Assembly: GCF_002968835.1 (NCBI RefSeq) | Contig: NZ_PKQK01000006.1 | Span: 62,001 to 126,000 of the forward strand | From: Paenibacillus sp. PCH8 | GTDB taxonomy: Bacteria > Bacillota > Bacilli > Paenibacillales > Paenibacillaceae | Length of the DNA: 64,000 nt | Direction: 5' to 3' | Shown: positions 52,340-61,296 of the stretch, piece after piece | How the letters are laid out: every line of letters starts with the position of its first letter | How positions within the stretch are numbered: position 1 is the first letter of the stretch | Translations under genes and position numbers: made by a program | The notes under the pieces: model-generated | What the model was told of the DNA's origin: nothing | What the model saw: only the letters and a program-made list of their open reading frames with translations | The model's database searches: none

Positions 52340-52480
52340 ATGCCAAGTACTCGGAATATACTTCCAAGCAAAGCTCCACGTTGTGGGGTTATTTTGTGTG
52401 GCGCGATGAGTTGGTTTACTTCAACATATTATAGGAATCGCGGATTCTTAATTATAAATCTTAATTATAAAGGCACGTGA
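52340..52480 (+). other. Doubtful 46-codon frame containing a 13-bp tandem duplication
   Basis: An ATG at 52340 closely behind GAGGTGG opens 46 codons. No family was recognised, the spacing is short, and the 3' half includes a perfect tandem duplication (TCTTAATTATAAA at 52446-52458 and 52459-52471). Probably not a gene. Confidence 0.25.
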
Positions 52481-52525
52481 CATCAAGAGCTTGATACCTG
52501 CAGTGCAATAAAGGAGAAATGAATA

Positions 52526-52930
52526 ATGAGCATTTTGGACAAAATGGTGAAAGACGGAGACGGACGGTTCTGGGGATTTCTTGGCTGTCGATATATTAAA
52601 GGGGACGGAAAAGAAGTACAGATCGGGCTGACTGCAGGCGAACATCATACCAACTCCATGGGAATTATTCATGGTGGTGTACTGACTTCACTCATGGATC
52701 AGGCGATGGGCATGGTCGCAACAGCTGCGATGGAAGTGGACGGCTGTGTGACAACGAACCTGAATGTGCATTTTCTTGCACCCATGAAACAAGGGGAATT
52801 AATCGTGACGTCTACCGTACTTCATCAGGCTGGGCGAAGTGTTACGACTCAATCTGAGGTTCGTGATGCAACAGGCACACTGGGATGTATGGCTACAGCT
52901 ACATTCCGCATAGCACGTCCAAGAACGTAG
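52526..52930 (+). CDS. PaaI-family hotdog thioesterase
   Basis: Acyl-CoA thioesterase fold, 134 residues. 'NSMGIIHGGVLTSLMDQAMG' carries the HGG motif and the Asp of the hotdog active site, followed by 'VTTNLNVHFLAPMKQGELIV' and 'GRSVTTQSEVRD', typical of PaaI-like enzymes. AAAGGAGAA precedes the ATG. The substrate cannot be told; neighbours do not define a pathway. Confidence 0.88.
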   Translation: MSILDKMVKDGDGRFWGFLGCRYIKGDGKEVQIGLTAGEHHTNSMGIIHGGVLTSLMDQAMGMVATAAMEVDGCVTTNLNVHFLAPMKQGELIVTSTVLHQAGRSVTTQSEVRDATGTLGCMATATFRIARPRT

Positions 52931-53008
52931 AAGTGGAACTTCACGGTTGACAAAAAATATTATTATGTCATAATGAAAATATCAAAATGAAAATAGTCGG
53001 TGGTGCCC

Positions 53009-53811
53009 ATGAGCGAAAACTACGAAAACTTCAATGCAGAGAGCGATGAACAGGCAGCACTTGCCTATAGTTCCAAGAAATATCGTACCCCGATGGTGTT
53101 CCGGCGGATATCGTCATGTTCACGTTGACCAAGCGGGAACGCAAGACGGTGACGAAGACACTGCCCATTCGGGAACTGAAAGTGATGCTGATTAAGCGTA
53201 AAGGCTGGCCTTTTGCCGGTAGATGGGCGTTACCCGGTGGATTCTGTCAGGAGAATGAATCCATCTACGGTGCAGCTAAGCGTGAACTGATGGAAGAGAC
53301 AGGTGTGGATGGTGGACATCTGGAATACTTGAATGTATACAGTCAGCCTGGTCGTGATCCAAGGGGTTGGATTATCTCTCATGCATTTTTCGCACTTGTG
53401 GAAGAATGGATGCTGGAGCACCGTCAAGCCGCAGATGATGCGGAGGACGTTGGATTGTTTACCATTCAGGAAGCATTGCAAGAGCTGGAGCTGGCCTTTG
53501 ATCACAGAACGATTATTGAAGATGCCTATCGACGTATTCAACAGCAGATGCTGGAAACGACCATTGCGCGTCAGTTCCTGCCACGTGATTTTACGTTAAG
53601 TGAATTATATCAGGTCATTCAAAGTGTTGTACCGGATTTCGAAGAACCCAATTTCATTCGGAAAATTACGTCTACCCGCAGTCGCAAAGGCATTGTGGAA
53701 GAAGTACGGGATGAAGAGGGAAATCTAATGAGTTCCAACCAGTACTCACAGCGTCCTGCGCAGCTCTATCGGTTTACAGAACTTGTACCTCGTCTATCCA
53801 TCTACACGTAA
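53009..53811 (+). pseudogene. NrtR-like Nudix regulator/hydrolase, frameshifted
   Basis: The first 28 codons from ATG 53009 (MSENYENFNAESDEQ...KKYRTP) run out of frame; the next frame continues 'DGVPADIVMFTLTKRERKTV' and on to 53811. Adding one C to the run at 53088-53091 joins them. The body has a full Nudix box (G-x5-E-x7-REL-x-EE-x-G at 'GGFCQENES' and 'RELMEETGV') and a C-terminal winged-helix-like part ('FTLSELYQVIQSVVPDFEEPNFIRKI'), the layout of NrtR/NadQ repressors of NAD genes. The next two genes, pncA and pncB, support that role. A sequencing indel is likely. Confidence 0.8.
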
Positions 53812-53874
53812 TGTGCAGCGAGCCATCTGGATTGAATCAGGATCAACCCATTCTGAGCCAAGGGAGTGTTGACG

Positions 53875-54432
53875 ATGAAAGCACTGATTGTCATTGATTT
53901 TACAAATGATTTCGTGACTGGTTCTTTGCCTGTAGGTCAGCCGGCAGTAGAGATCGCAGAGACGATCGCAGCTGTAACGGAAGCTTACTGTAATAACAAA
54001 CATGAAGTGATCATGGCTGTGGATCTCCATGAGGAGAATGACCCGTATCATCCGGAGACCGCACTTTTTCCACCTCATAACATCAGGGGCACAGAGGGAA
54101 GACAGTTGTATGGTCGTCTTGCCCAAGTGATGGAAGAACGGAAAGCCAACATTCGCTGGATGGATAAGACAAGGTACAGCGCATTCAGTGGCACTAATCT
54201 GGAACTCCGACTACGTGAACGTGGCATTACAGATATTGCACTCATTGGGGTATGTACGGATATTTGTGTATTACATACTGCAGTGGATGCTTACAACAAA
54301 GGATTTCATATTACGGTATATAAAGATGCCGTAGCCAGCTTTAATCCGGCAGGACATGATTGGGCACTTGGACATTTTCGTTCCAGCCTTGGTGCCCAGG
54401 TGGTTAAGGCAAGTGAAACTGTCTTGTCATAA
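53875..54432 (+). CDS. pncA: Nicotinamidase / isochorismatase-family hydrolase
   Basis: Deamidates nicotinamide to nicotinate for NAD salvage. The 185-residue protein has the catalytic triad in context: Asp in 'LIVIDFTNDF', Lys in 'WMDKTRYSAF' and Cys in 'GVCTDICVLHTAVDAY'; metal-site residues fall in 'DLHEENDPYHPE'. AAGGGAG at about 53860 fits ATG 53875. Located between the NrtR-like gene and pncB, which supports nicotinamidase over other isochorismatase-fold functions. Confidence 0.88.
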   Translation: MKALIVIDFTNDFVTGSLPVGQPAVEIAETIAAVTEAYCNNKHEVIMAVDLHEENDPYHPETALFPPHNIRGTEGRQLYGRLAQVMEERKANIRWMDKTRYSAFSGTNLELRLRERGITDIALIGVCTDICVLHTAVDAYNKGFHITVYKDAVASFNPAGHDWALGHFRSSLGAQVVKASETVLS

Positions 54433-54492
54433 CTATACGTAATCCGGTCTTGCTAACTAAGGTTAGGATACGACTGAATATGGTGAATAGGA

Positions 54493-54616
54493 TTACACGG
54501 GAGACTTGTTAGTTATCACGGATGAACAGAATCATGAAGAATAAGTCCCCCTATGTTAACCCGTGTCCTCAGATCAGATCTGCGGGCACGAGCGGAAGTC
54601 AGAGAGGATGAGACAA
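54493..54616 (+). promoter_or_regulatory. pncB leader with mutually exclusive stems
   Basis: The 184-base gap before pncB contains ACACGGG (54495-54501), able to pair with CCCGTGT (54560-54566). That segment overlaps CGTGTCC (54562-54568), which can instead pair with GGGCACG (54584-54590) around an inner CAGAT/ATCTG stem. The two folds exclude each other. No T run or known riboswitch was recognised. Confidence 0.4.
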
Positions 54617-56071
54617 ATGCAGACGACTAGCCTGGCTTTACATACGGATAAATATCAGATTAATATGATGTACGCCCATTGGGTGAACGGTACTCACAAA
54701 CGAAAGGCGGTATTTGAAGCGTATTTCCGTAAGCTCCCATTTGGCAACGGATATGCGGTATTTGCCGGATTGGAACGTATTGTGAGTTATATCAGCCACC
54801 TTCGGTTTACCATGGACGACATCAAATTTTTATCCAAACAAGAGGAAAATTACGATCCGGTCTTTCTGGAAGAACTGCTCCAGTTTTCGTTTCACGGGAC
54901 AATTCATTCCATGAAGGAAGGGGCAATTGTTTTCCCTGACGAACCGCTCATTCGGGTAGAAGGCTCCATTATGGAGACACAATTGGTGGAGACAGCGATA
55001 CTTAACTTCATGAACTATCAGACGTTGATTGCAACCAAGGCTTCGCGGATCAAACAGGTAGCACAGCAGGATACGTTGCTCGAATTCGGTACACGGCGTG
55101 CACAGGAAGCAGATGCGGCCATTTGGGGCGCACGTGCCTCGTATGTGGCAGGATTCCATGCAACGTCCAATATGCTGGCCGGAGAGCGCTTCGGAATTCC
55201 TACTGCAGGTACACATGCCCATTCCTGGGTGCAGAGCTTTATGAGCGAGCAGGAGGCGTTTGACGTATATGCGAAAGTGTTGCCTGATCAGGTGACACTG
55301 CTGGTGGATACCTTTGATACGCTTAATAGCGGAGTTCCCCATGCCATCAAGACAGCAAAATGGTTGGAAAGCCAAGGGAAAAAGATGAAAGGGATTCGTC
55401 TGGATAGCGGTGACCTCGCTTACTTGTCCATTCAGGCCCGTCAGATGTTGGACGAGGCAGGACTGGATTATGTGAAGATCGTAGCGTCCAATGATCTGGA
55501 TGAGAATACAATTTTCGACCTGAAGGCTCAAGGAGCGCGAATTAATACATGGGGTGTCGGCACACAGCTGATTACCGCTTCTGACCAGCCATCTTTGGGT
55601 GGGGTATACAAATTGGTTGAGCGTGAAGTCGATGGTGAGATGCAACCTACGATTAAAATCTCTGCCAATCCTGAAAAAGTGTCCACACCTGGTAAAAAGG
55701 AAGTGTTCCGGATCATTGATCCGAAGCATGGCAAAGCGATTGCAGATTATATCTGCTATCCGGGAGAAGAACAGCCGCTCCAGGGTGGGCCGCTCAAGCT
55801 GTTCAACCCGCTACACCCGTATCTGAAAAAGACTGTTACCCGCTACGAAGCGGTAAACATGCTCGAACCGATCTTTGTGAACGGGCGCAAAGTATATGAA
55901 CTGCCTAGTCTGGATGAGATACGTGCGTACCACCGGGAACAGATGAATCTCTTCTGGCCTGAATATCAGCGGAAGCTCAACCCGGAGATCTACCGTGTGA
56001 ATATCAGCCCGGCAGCCTGGAATATGAAACAGAAGCTCATTGCTGAACATGTGAAGTCCACAGAAGAATGA
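54617..56071 (+). CDS. pncB: Nicotinate phosphoribosyltransferase
   Basis: Joins nicotinate and PRPP to nicotinate mononucleotide, using ATP. The 484-residue protein has 'LHTDKYQINMMYAHW' at the start, 'EFGTRRAQEADAAIWGARASYVAGFHATSN' in the middle, 'AGTHAHSWVQSF', 'VDTFDTLNSG' and 'RLDSGDLAYLSIQARQ', all conserved in the family. AGAGAGG at 54601-54607 fits ATG 54617; ATG 54608 abuts it. Works after PncA in nicotinamide salvage. Confidence 0.95.
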   Translation: MQTTSLALHTDKYQINMMYAHWVNGTHKRKAVFEAYFRKLPFGNGYAVFAGLERIVSYISHLRFTMDDIKFLSKQEENYDPVFLEELLQFSFHGTIHSMKEGAIVFPDEPLIRVEGSIMETQLVETAILNFMNYQTLIATKASRIKQVAQQDTLLEFGTRRAQEADAAIWGARASYVAGFHATSNMLAGERFGIPTAGTHAHSWVQSFMSEQEAFDVYAKVLPDQVTLLVDTFDTLNSGVPHAIKTAKWLESQGKKMKGIRLDSGDLAYLSIQARQMLDEAGLDYVKIVASNDLDENTIFDLKAQGARINTWGVGTQLITASDQPSLGGVYKLVEREVDGEMQPTIKISANPEKVSTPGKKEVFRIIDPKHGKAIADYICYPGEEQPLQGGPLKLFNPLHPYLKKTVTRYEAVNMLEPIFVNGRKVYELPSLDEIRAYHREQMNLFWPEYQRKLNPEIYRVNISPAAWNMKQKLIAEHVKSTEE

Positions 56072-56094
56072 TCCACACATAATGATGCTAGAGA

Positions 56095-56131
56095 GGCATA
56101 ACCAGTAAACAATACTGGCTTATGCCTTTTT
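56095..56131 (+). terminator. pncB terminator
   Basis: GGCATA-A-CCAGTA pairs with TACTGG-CT-TATGCC around AACAA, followed by five T. Confidence 0.88.
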
Positions 56132-56392
56132 GATATGACCCAGACCATGTACCAGTGATGTATGAAACATCATGGACAGACAACCCATGTAGCAGGCTAT
56201 ACTTGAATTTGGCTTGTGTAGGCTTAGGGAAATGAAGTCATTATTTCTCGGGAAAGCGCAGGAGACGTCAAATCCCGCATTTATCCGCGTGTTGCTTCGA
56301 CATATTAGGGTAACCCCAACTGAAGTGGTTGAGTCTTGAGCATTGTTTCAATCATAGACCGGTCGGGGATGAAATTAAAAGGAGGTGCAAAC
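56132..56392. other. Intergenic stretch, nothing recognised
   Basis: Between the pncB terminator and the next gene no promoter with both boxes was found. A 35-codon frame at 56232-56339 lacks a good ribosome site and similarity to anything known. Confidence 0.4.
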
Positions 56393-57040
56393 ATGAGATG
56401 GATAATAGGATTGATCTGGCTCTCTTTTATAACGTATGCATTGTTGTTCGCACCGGGACTGTCACCTGGAGGTGACCCCATATTCAAAGAACTGGTTACC
56501 ATGCAAAGCAAAGAGCCATGGTTACTTACTGTATTTTCGTGGCTAGGTATTTTTCCAGCAGTCTATGCCTGTATGCTGCTAAGAACATCTGCGAAAGAGC
56601 GAAGTGCACGTGTGCGAGCTTGGCCCTTTGTTTTGCTGTCTTTCGGTTTGGGTGCGTTTGCCCTGCTTCCCTACTATGCATGGTCATCATCCAAGAATAG
56701 AGGCTCGGGTTACGAGCGCCTGCATTTTGGTCGTCAGCGTGAGTCAGGATTTGGACGAATAGCAGCCAACAAGCTGACACATATCATTTTATTACTACTG
56801 ACGCTGGGGACAGCATTTTACGCAGTAACTCAAGGCCATCCGGACGTATTTATGGAAGCGTTCAAGCAATCTTCTTTTGTGCATATCATGACGATTGATT
56901 TCATCATCCTGACCTTACTTTCCATAGTTGCGATATTCAGGGATGCTGAAGCGAGTCGACGTTCACCAGTTTGGGTAGCCGCAGGGATTGTCCCCATTGT
57001 GGGTCCATTAATATATCTGTTGACGCTTAGGAGAGACTGA
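56393..57040 (+). CDS. Polytopic membrane protein of unknown function
   Basis: A 215-residue protein with about five to six hydrophobic helices: 'WIIGLIWLSFITYALLFAPG', 'LLTVFSWLGIFPAVYACMLL', 'WPFVLLSFGLGAFALLPYYA', 'LTHIILLLLTLGTAFYAV', 'MTIDFIILTLLSIVAIF' and 'VWVAAGIVPIVGPLIYLL'. No catalytic motif was recognised. AAAGGAGGTG fixes ATG 56393 rather than the longer frame from 56336. Flanked by pncB and an unrelated reductase, so context gives no clear role. Confidence 0.75.
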   Translation: MRWIIGLIWLSFITYALLFAPGLSPGGDPIFKELVTMQSKEPWLLTVFSWLGIFPAVYACMLLRTSAKERSARVRAWPFVLLSFGLGAFALLPYYAWSSSKNRGSGYERLHFGRQRESGFGRIAANKLTHIILLLLTLGTAFYAVTQGHPDVFMEAFKQSSFVHIMTIDFIILTLLSIVAIFRDAEASRRSPVWVAAGIVPIVGPLIYLLTLRRD

Positions 57041-57160
57041 GCTTGAGCGTAAGCATACTTGAGATTAGAAAGTCAGAATTAAAGATAGAAATGAAGATGA
57101 ATGCGAATAATTAATTCCATTAAATGAAAAATATATAAGTTTTAAGAAGGAGTGAGTTAG

Positions 57161-58180
57161 ATGAAAAACCAATTCAACGCATATGTTGTCCGTCAAGAAG
57201 AGCAAGGCGGCGTGAAAGCAGCTGTAGAGCAACTGAAGAAAGAAGACCTGCCGAGTGGAGATGTAACGGTACAGGTACAGTATTCCAGCGTCAATTATAA
57301 AGACGGACTCGCTACAACTGAGAAGGGCGGTGTTGTTCGTGAATACCCGATGATACCGGGAATCGATCTTGCAGGAACGGTAGAGGAATCTGTAAGTGGA
57401 CGTTTTGCTCCAGGGGATCGGGTGATTAGTACAGGATTTGAACCAGGTGTTTCCCATTATGGCGGGTACAGCGAGTATGCTCGTCTGCGCAGCGAATGGT
57501 TGGTGCCCCTACCACCGGGTCTAAGTGAGAAAGAAGCTATGGCAATTGGGACGGCTGGATTTACCGCTGCACTTTCGGTAGATGCTCTGTTACAGGCTGG
57601 AGTGACGCCGGAGATGGGCAAGATTCTGGTTACGGGTGCTACGGGTGGTGTTGGCAGTATGGCGGTTGCGATTTTGGCTAAGCTTGGCTTCAAAGTAACA
57701 GCCAGCACAGGCAAGATGGACCAGGAGGAGCAATTACTCCGAAACTTGGGAGCCTCAGAAGTTATTTCTCGTGAAGAAGCCGATGCACCAGCCAAAGGTG
57801 TCATGGGGAAACAGTTATGGGCGGGGATTGTTGATCCGACAGCAGGTCCGGCACTCGCGGAACGATTGAAACAGATTCAATATGGAGGCGCGATTGCGGT
57901 ATCCGGATTAACTGGAGGGACTGCTTTTGAGTCTACGGTATTTCCATTTATTTTGCGTGGTATCCAGCTCATTGGTATAGATTCCGTTTATTGTCCAATG
58001 GAGCGACGGGAACGGTTATGGAAACTGCTCGGCGGAGAATGGAAACCGGAACGCGCCCTTGAACTGGGTATTCGGGAGATTTCATTGGACCAATTGCCAC
58101 ATACTTTGGAGACGATACTCCAAGGTCGTGCAGTGGGGCGTACCGTGGTCAATACAAAGACAGATCTGCCTGCCGAATAA
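57161..58180 (+). CDS. YhdH/AcuI-family NADPH-dependent quinone/acrylyl-CoA reductase
   Basis: Zinc-independent medium-chain reductase, 339 residues. 'SSVNYKDGLATTEKGGVVREYPMIPG' is the substrate-domain signature of the YhdH/AcuI branch, and 'VTGATGGVGSMAVAILAKLGF' is the Rossmann nucleotide loop near 150. E. coli AcuI (YhdH) reduces acrylyl-CoA; related Bacillus proteins are annotated as oxidoreductases of unknown substrate. GAAGGAGTGA precedes the ATG. Confidence 0.88.
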   Translation: MKNQFNAYVVRQEEQGGVKAAVEQLKKEDLPSGDVTVQVQYSSVNYKDGLATTEKGGVVREYPMIPGIDLAGTVEESVSGRFAPGDRVISTGFEPGVSHYGGYSEYARLRSEWLVPLPPGLSEKEAMAIGTAGFTAALSVDALLQAGVTPEMGKILVTGATGGVGSMAVAILAKLGFKVTASTGKMDQEEQLLRNLGASEVISREEADAPAKGVMGKQLWAGIVDPTAGPALAERLKQIQYGGAIAVSGLTGGTAFESTVFPFILRGIQLIGIDSVYCPMERRERLWKLLGGEWKPERALELGIREISLDQLPHTLETILQGRAVGRTVVNTKTDLPAE

Positions 58181-58254
58181 GATTCTTTGCGCCTAGACAT
58201 GCTAATTCTACCTGATTGGGTCACGATGCACGTGGCTGGAAAGGAAGGATTAGC

Positions 58255-58809
58255 ATGGGGGTTGGTAGAAAAGGGTGGAATCTGAAAGGTAGAACAATCA
58301 AGTTGGTATGTGTAGGTGGAGTGATGATCGTGGTTCTCTGGTCTCTGGTGGCTTGTTCGGCTTCTTCCTTGGAGCAGGAGCGGAAGGTCTACACACGGGA
58401 AGCAACAGATGAAGGAAATATGCGTGCACAGAGTCAGGGACACGGATTGAACGGTGCATTGGTCAGTGAACTTAGGGAGGGATTTGCTGCAAGGGGCATT
58501 AAGCTGATGAATAACATGTCTGCCGACGATGGTCAGGGTGGAATTTCTTATATGTATTTGTTGAATGGAAGTGGCAGGCATATCGTGAAAGTCCACATTT
58601 TCAGTGATGCCGATACCCGGGCTGCACGCATGGAAGAGATGTACAGTGAGCGTAGCGATGAGGCTGTCCTAGAGAATGCACTTGGCCGAACAACGATTCG
58701 TAGCAAAGGATACGTCTCATTAGTCTATTCCGCTTCCGGTGGAGAGAAGGACCAATACGAACAGGATGTTATGCAGGTGTTCCAGCAAGTGCTTGAACAA
58801 CTAAAGTAG
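58255..58809 (+). CDS. Putative lipoprotein of unknown function
   Basis: A 184-residue protein with a basic N-terminus, a hydrophobic segment and a lipobox 'SLVAC' with the Cys at residue 34, so it should be a membrane-anchored lipoprotein. The mature part has no recognised domain; 'GLNGALVSELREGFAARGI' and 'MNNMSADDGQGGISYMYLL' are the best-ordered stretches. GGAAGGA fixes ATG 58255; an open frame from 58216 precedes it. Shares a bidirectional terminator with moaB on the other strand. Confidence 0.75.
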   Translation: MGVGRKGWNLKGRTIKLVCVGGVMIVVLWSLVACSASSLEQERKVYTREATDEGNMRAQSQGHGLNGALVSELREGFAARGIKLMNNMSADDGQGGISYMYLLNGSGRHIVKVHIFSDADTRAARMEEMYSERSDEAVLENALGRTTIRSKGYVSLVYSASGGEKDQYEQDVMQVFQQVLEQLK

Positions 58810-58860
58810 GAGAGGTGCGAACCCTCCGATCTGTACTCTACAGTTGAAAATAAAACCCGA

Positions 58861-58888
58861 AAACCCGTCTGATCATTCAGACGGGTTT
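58861..58888. terminator. Bidirectional terminator between lipoprotein gene and moaB
   Basis: AAACCCGTCTGA (58861-58872) and TCAGACGGGTTT (58877-58888) form a perfect 12-bp stem with TCAT loop; A/T-rich flanks suit both directions. The moaB stop lies inside the 3' arm. Confidence 0.88.
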
Positions 58889-59394
58889 GTATATTTCGCG
58901 CATGACATGCCGCAGCTCAGGCAAAATAATTCGTTCCATAGCCAGTTTCACGGCTCCACGGGAGCCTGGCATGGAGAAGACGGCGGTTCGCCCAATCGTT
59001 CCGGCGACAGCTCTGCTCAGAATGGCAGCGGAACCGATATCTTGGGTATAACTGAGGAAGCGGAATATCTCACCGAAACCCGGCAATTCTTTGTCGAGCA
59101 GCGAAGACACTGCTTCGTAGGTTGTATCTCGGGGGCAATCCCTGTTCCGCCGCTAAGCAGGACGGCTTCAATATCATCGCGAACCGCTGCATCCTGCAGA
59201 ATGCTTTGAATTCGTTCCGTTTCATCTGGTGTAATGATGTATTCAACAATTGGATAACCGGCTTCATTCAGAAGCTGGTGCATAAGCTGGCCACTGGTAT
59301 CTGTATCTTTGGTGCGCGTGTCTGACACCGTAACAATCATGCAAGATACCGTGTCTGGAGCTTCCTGACGATGTTGTTCCACTGAATTGGTCAT
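58877..59394 (-). pseudogene. moaB: MoaB molybdenum cofactor protein, frameshifted
   Basis: MoaB/MogA-type protein of molybdopterin synthesis. Reading from 59394 downwards, 'MTNSVEQ...SCMIVTVSDTRTKDTDTSG' and 'LLSGGTGIAP' are normal; the frame then fails. The next frame continues 'SSLLDKELPGFGEIFRFLSYT' and 'FSMPGSRGAVKLAMERIILPEL' to the stop at 58877. One extra base in the G run at 59131-59135 (C run on the coding strand) restores 'GTGIAPRDTTYEA'. AAAGGAGGA precedes the start on the - strand. Only - strand gene in the window; no other moa gene is adjacent. Probably a sequencing indel. Confidence 0.85.
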
Positions 59395-59471
59395 GATACT
59401 TCCTCCTTTTATCCACATGTCCTCATAGCATAGAACATTCGTCAGGATCAGGCAATGTACCGGGGAAGAGC

Positions 59472-59501
59472 TTGAACAACGAATACGGGATGGTGTACAC
59501 T
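59472..59501 (+). promoter_or_regulatory. Probable promoter of the CobW-family gene
   Basis: TTGAAC (59472-59477) and TACACT (59496-59501), 18 bases apart, 55 bases before the gene. No Zur-type operator was recognised. Confidence 0.45.
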
Positions 59502-59556
59502 CGCTAGATATAGATAGACTAGGTTACAAGAAGGACAATTAGAGAGGTGTTTAAGA

Positions 59557-60669
59557 ATGAACAAAACGATTTCAAAAGAACAATCCATACCTGTATATAT
59601 ACTGTCAGGTTTTTTGGGAAGTGGCAAAACGACATTGCTCGTTCAGTTAATTGAACATTGGCAACGGCAGGGGTTACGTCCCGCGGTGGTCATGAATGAA
59701 TTGGGAGAAGTCAATCTGGATGGACAGATTGTTGATTCTACTGTCCCGATGACGGAAATGTTAGGTGGATGCATCTGTTGTACCGTACGTGGAGACTTGG
59801 GATTACAACTTGCTGATCTTGTCCAGGAGGAATCTCCGGATGTCATCATCATTGAAGCAACCGGCGCAGCAAACCCGATGGAAATTCTGGATGCGGTAAC
59901 GGAAACTTCACTTTACATGCGATTGGAACTGAAAAGTCTTATTACCGTTGTGGATGCAGCGCATCTATCCGGTCTCTATCAGGAGCAGAAGGGGCAGACC
60001 TTCAAGCTGATGCAAGAGCAGATTCGTTGTGCGTCTGTGCTTCTCCTGAACAAAACGGATCGTGTGAGTGAGCAGGAGCTTCAGGATCTGGAACAACTTT
60101 TGGCCAAATGGAATGGCTTCGCACCTGTTATTCCTACAGTCAAATGTGAGGTGGAGATGGATCTGATGCTTGCCAGCGGGGGCGATGTACACGTTCGAGA
60201 ATCACCTTCCGAAGGTGATAAGCTAGTTCCCGAAGAGCATCATGTACATACGGAGGCCTGTGGAACACATGGATGCAGTCATGGTCATGAGCAACACACG
60301 GTCCAAGGAGATTCTGCTGACCTCGATCACAGCCATGTCCATAATCACGGTCTTCAGCAATCCACGCCTCATGCATCGCATGAACACGTTATGGTGTATA
60401 CACATTATTTCAGTCATCCGGTGAATAGCGAAGCTTTTGAACAGTTTGTATCCGATTTGCCGCGGGATGTGTATCGAGCGAAAGGGATTTTATCGTTTAG
60501 CGACACGGCGAGCCGATTCTGGTTCCAGTACGCCTACCGTGAATCGGATTACATGAAGATCACACCTCAGGGGGATGTGGCCAATGTGGCTGTGTTCATC
60601 GGCGAACATTTTGACCAATCTGTCATTCGTAACCAATTACTGGAATTGGAAGCGATAAAACCGGATTAA
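59557..60669 (+). CDS. CobW/COG0523-family GTPase, His-rich metal chaperone
   Basis: G3E-family GTPase of 370 residues. The P-loop 'GFLGSGKTTLL' is near residue 14, the metal motif CxCC occurs as 'GGCICCTVRGDL' near 70, 'EATGAANP' and 'NKTD' complete the GTPase, and a CobW C-terminal domain follows. An insertion at about 228-280 holds 14 His and two Cys, a likely Zn/Co/Ni-binding store. B. subtilis YciC is a zinc-stress member; the metal here is not known. GAGAGGTG precedes the ATG. Confidence 0.88.
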   Translation: MNKTISKEQSIPVYILSGFLGSGKTTLLVQLIEHWQRQGLRPAVVMNELGEVNLDGQIVDSTVPMTEMLGGCICCTVRGDLGLQLADLVQEESPDVIIIEATGAANPMEILDAVTETSLYMRLELKSLITVVDAAHLSGLYQEQKGQTFKLMQEQIRCASVLLLNKTDRVSEQELQDLEQLLAKWNGFAPVIPTVKCEVEMDLMLASGGDVHVRESPSEGDKLVPEEHHVHTEACGTHGCSHGHEQHTVQGDSADLDHSHVHNHGLQQSTPHASHEHVMVYTHYFSHPVNSEAFEQFVSDLPRDVYRAKGILSFSDTASRFWFQYAYRESDYMKITPQGDVANVAVFIGEHFDQSVIRNQLLELEAIKPD

Positions 60670-60736
60670 TGATTCAAATTTCCTCCGTACTGGGTACTAA
60701 GAAGCATAGCAAACTTTGCCTGGGAGGTCACTTGAA

Positions 60737-61075
60737 ATGACACAACAACAAATTCAACAATGTATCGATGCTTGCCTGGAAAGCATGAATGCATGTAACG
60801 TATGTTACATATCGAGTCTGAAAGAATATGATCTTGCGATGCTGCGTGATTGCATTCGCTTGAATCGGGAATGTGCGGAGATCTGCAACTTTGCTGCACA
60901 AGCCATGACACGTGGAAGTGATTTCATTGCAGAAATCTGCGAGCTGTGTGTAAAAGCGTGTGAAGCTTGTGCCGCAGAGTGTGGCAAACACCAGCATAAT
61001 CACTGCCAAGCTTGCGCAGAAGCTTGCCGCAAATGTGCAGAAGCGTGCCGGATGATGGCAGCAGTAGTGGCGTAA
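60737..61075 (+). CDS. Cys-rich four-helix-bundle copper-binding protein
   Basis: A 112-residue protein with 17 Cys, most in CxxxC-type helical spacing ('CIDACLESMNACNVC', 'CELCVKACEACAAEC', 'CQACAEACRKCAEAC'). This is the pattern of the DUF326/Csp four-helix copper-storage family. There is no signal peptide, so a cytosolic store is likely. GGGAGGT fixes ATG 60737. It follows the CobW-like GTPase by about 67 bases with no terminator between, so both may form one metal-handling unit. Confidence 0.85.
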   Translation: MTQQQIQQCIDACLESMNACNVCYISSLKEYDLAMLRDCIRLNRECAEICNFAAQAMTRGSDFIAEICELCVKACEACAAECGKHQHNHCQACAEACRKCAEACRMMAAVVA

Positions 61076-61141
61076 ATATCACTCCTTTGGATCGGAAATG
61101 AAAAGAATCGATAATCATGTTGGTTCCCTCATGGAATGTAG

Positions 61142-61182
61142 CGTAAGCTAGGCATCTGAGACGATGTGCCTATACGTTTTTT
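61142..61182 (+). terminator. Terminator after the copper-binding protein gene
   Basis: CGTA and TAGGCA pair with TGCCTA and TACG, followed by a T run. Confidence 0.78.
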
Positions 61183-61261
61183 CCAGAGGGGATTTTTCAT
61201 GTTTTCATGTTTTTAAGTCTGTTTGCCAGCGAATGTCTTCATGTCCGCTTAAACACACAGG

Positions 61262-61290
61262 TTGCCAAGTCAGACCATGGTCTGTATAAT
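61262..61290 (+). promoter_or_regulatory. argS promoter
   Basis: TTGCCA (61262-61267) and a perfect TATAAT (61285-61290) are 17 bases apart; transcription would start near 61297, at the 5' end of the T-box leader. Confidence 0.85.
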
Positions 61291-61296
61291 GATGGC

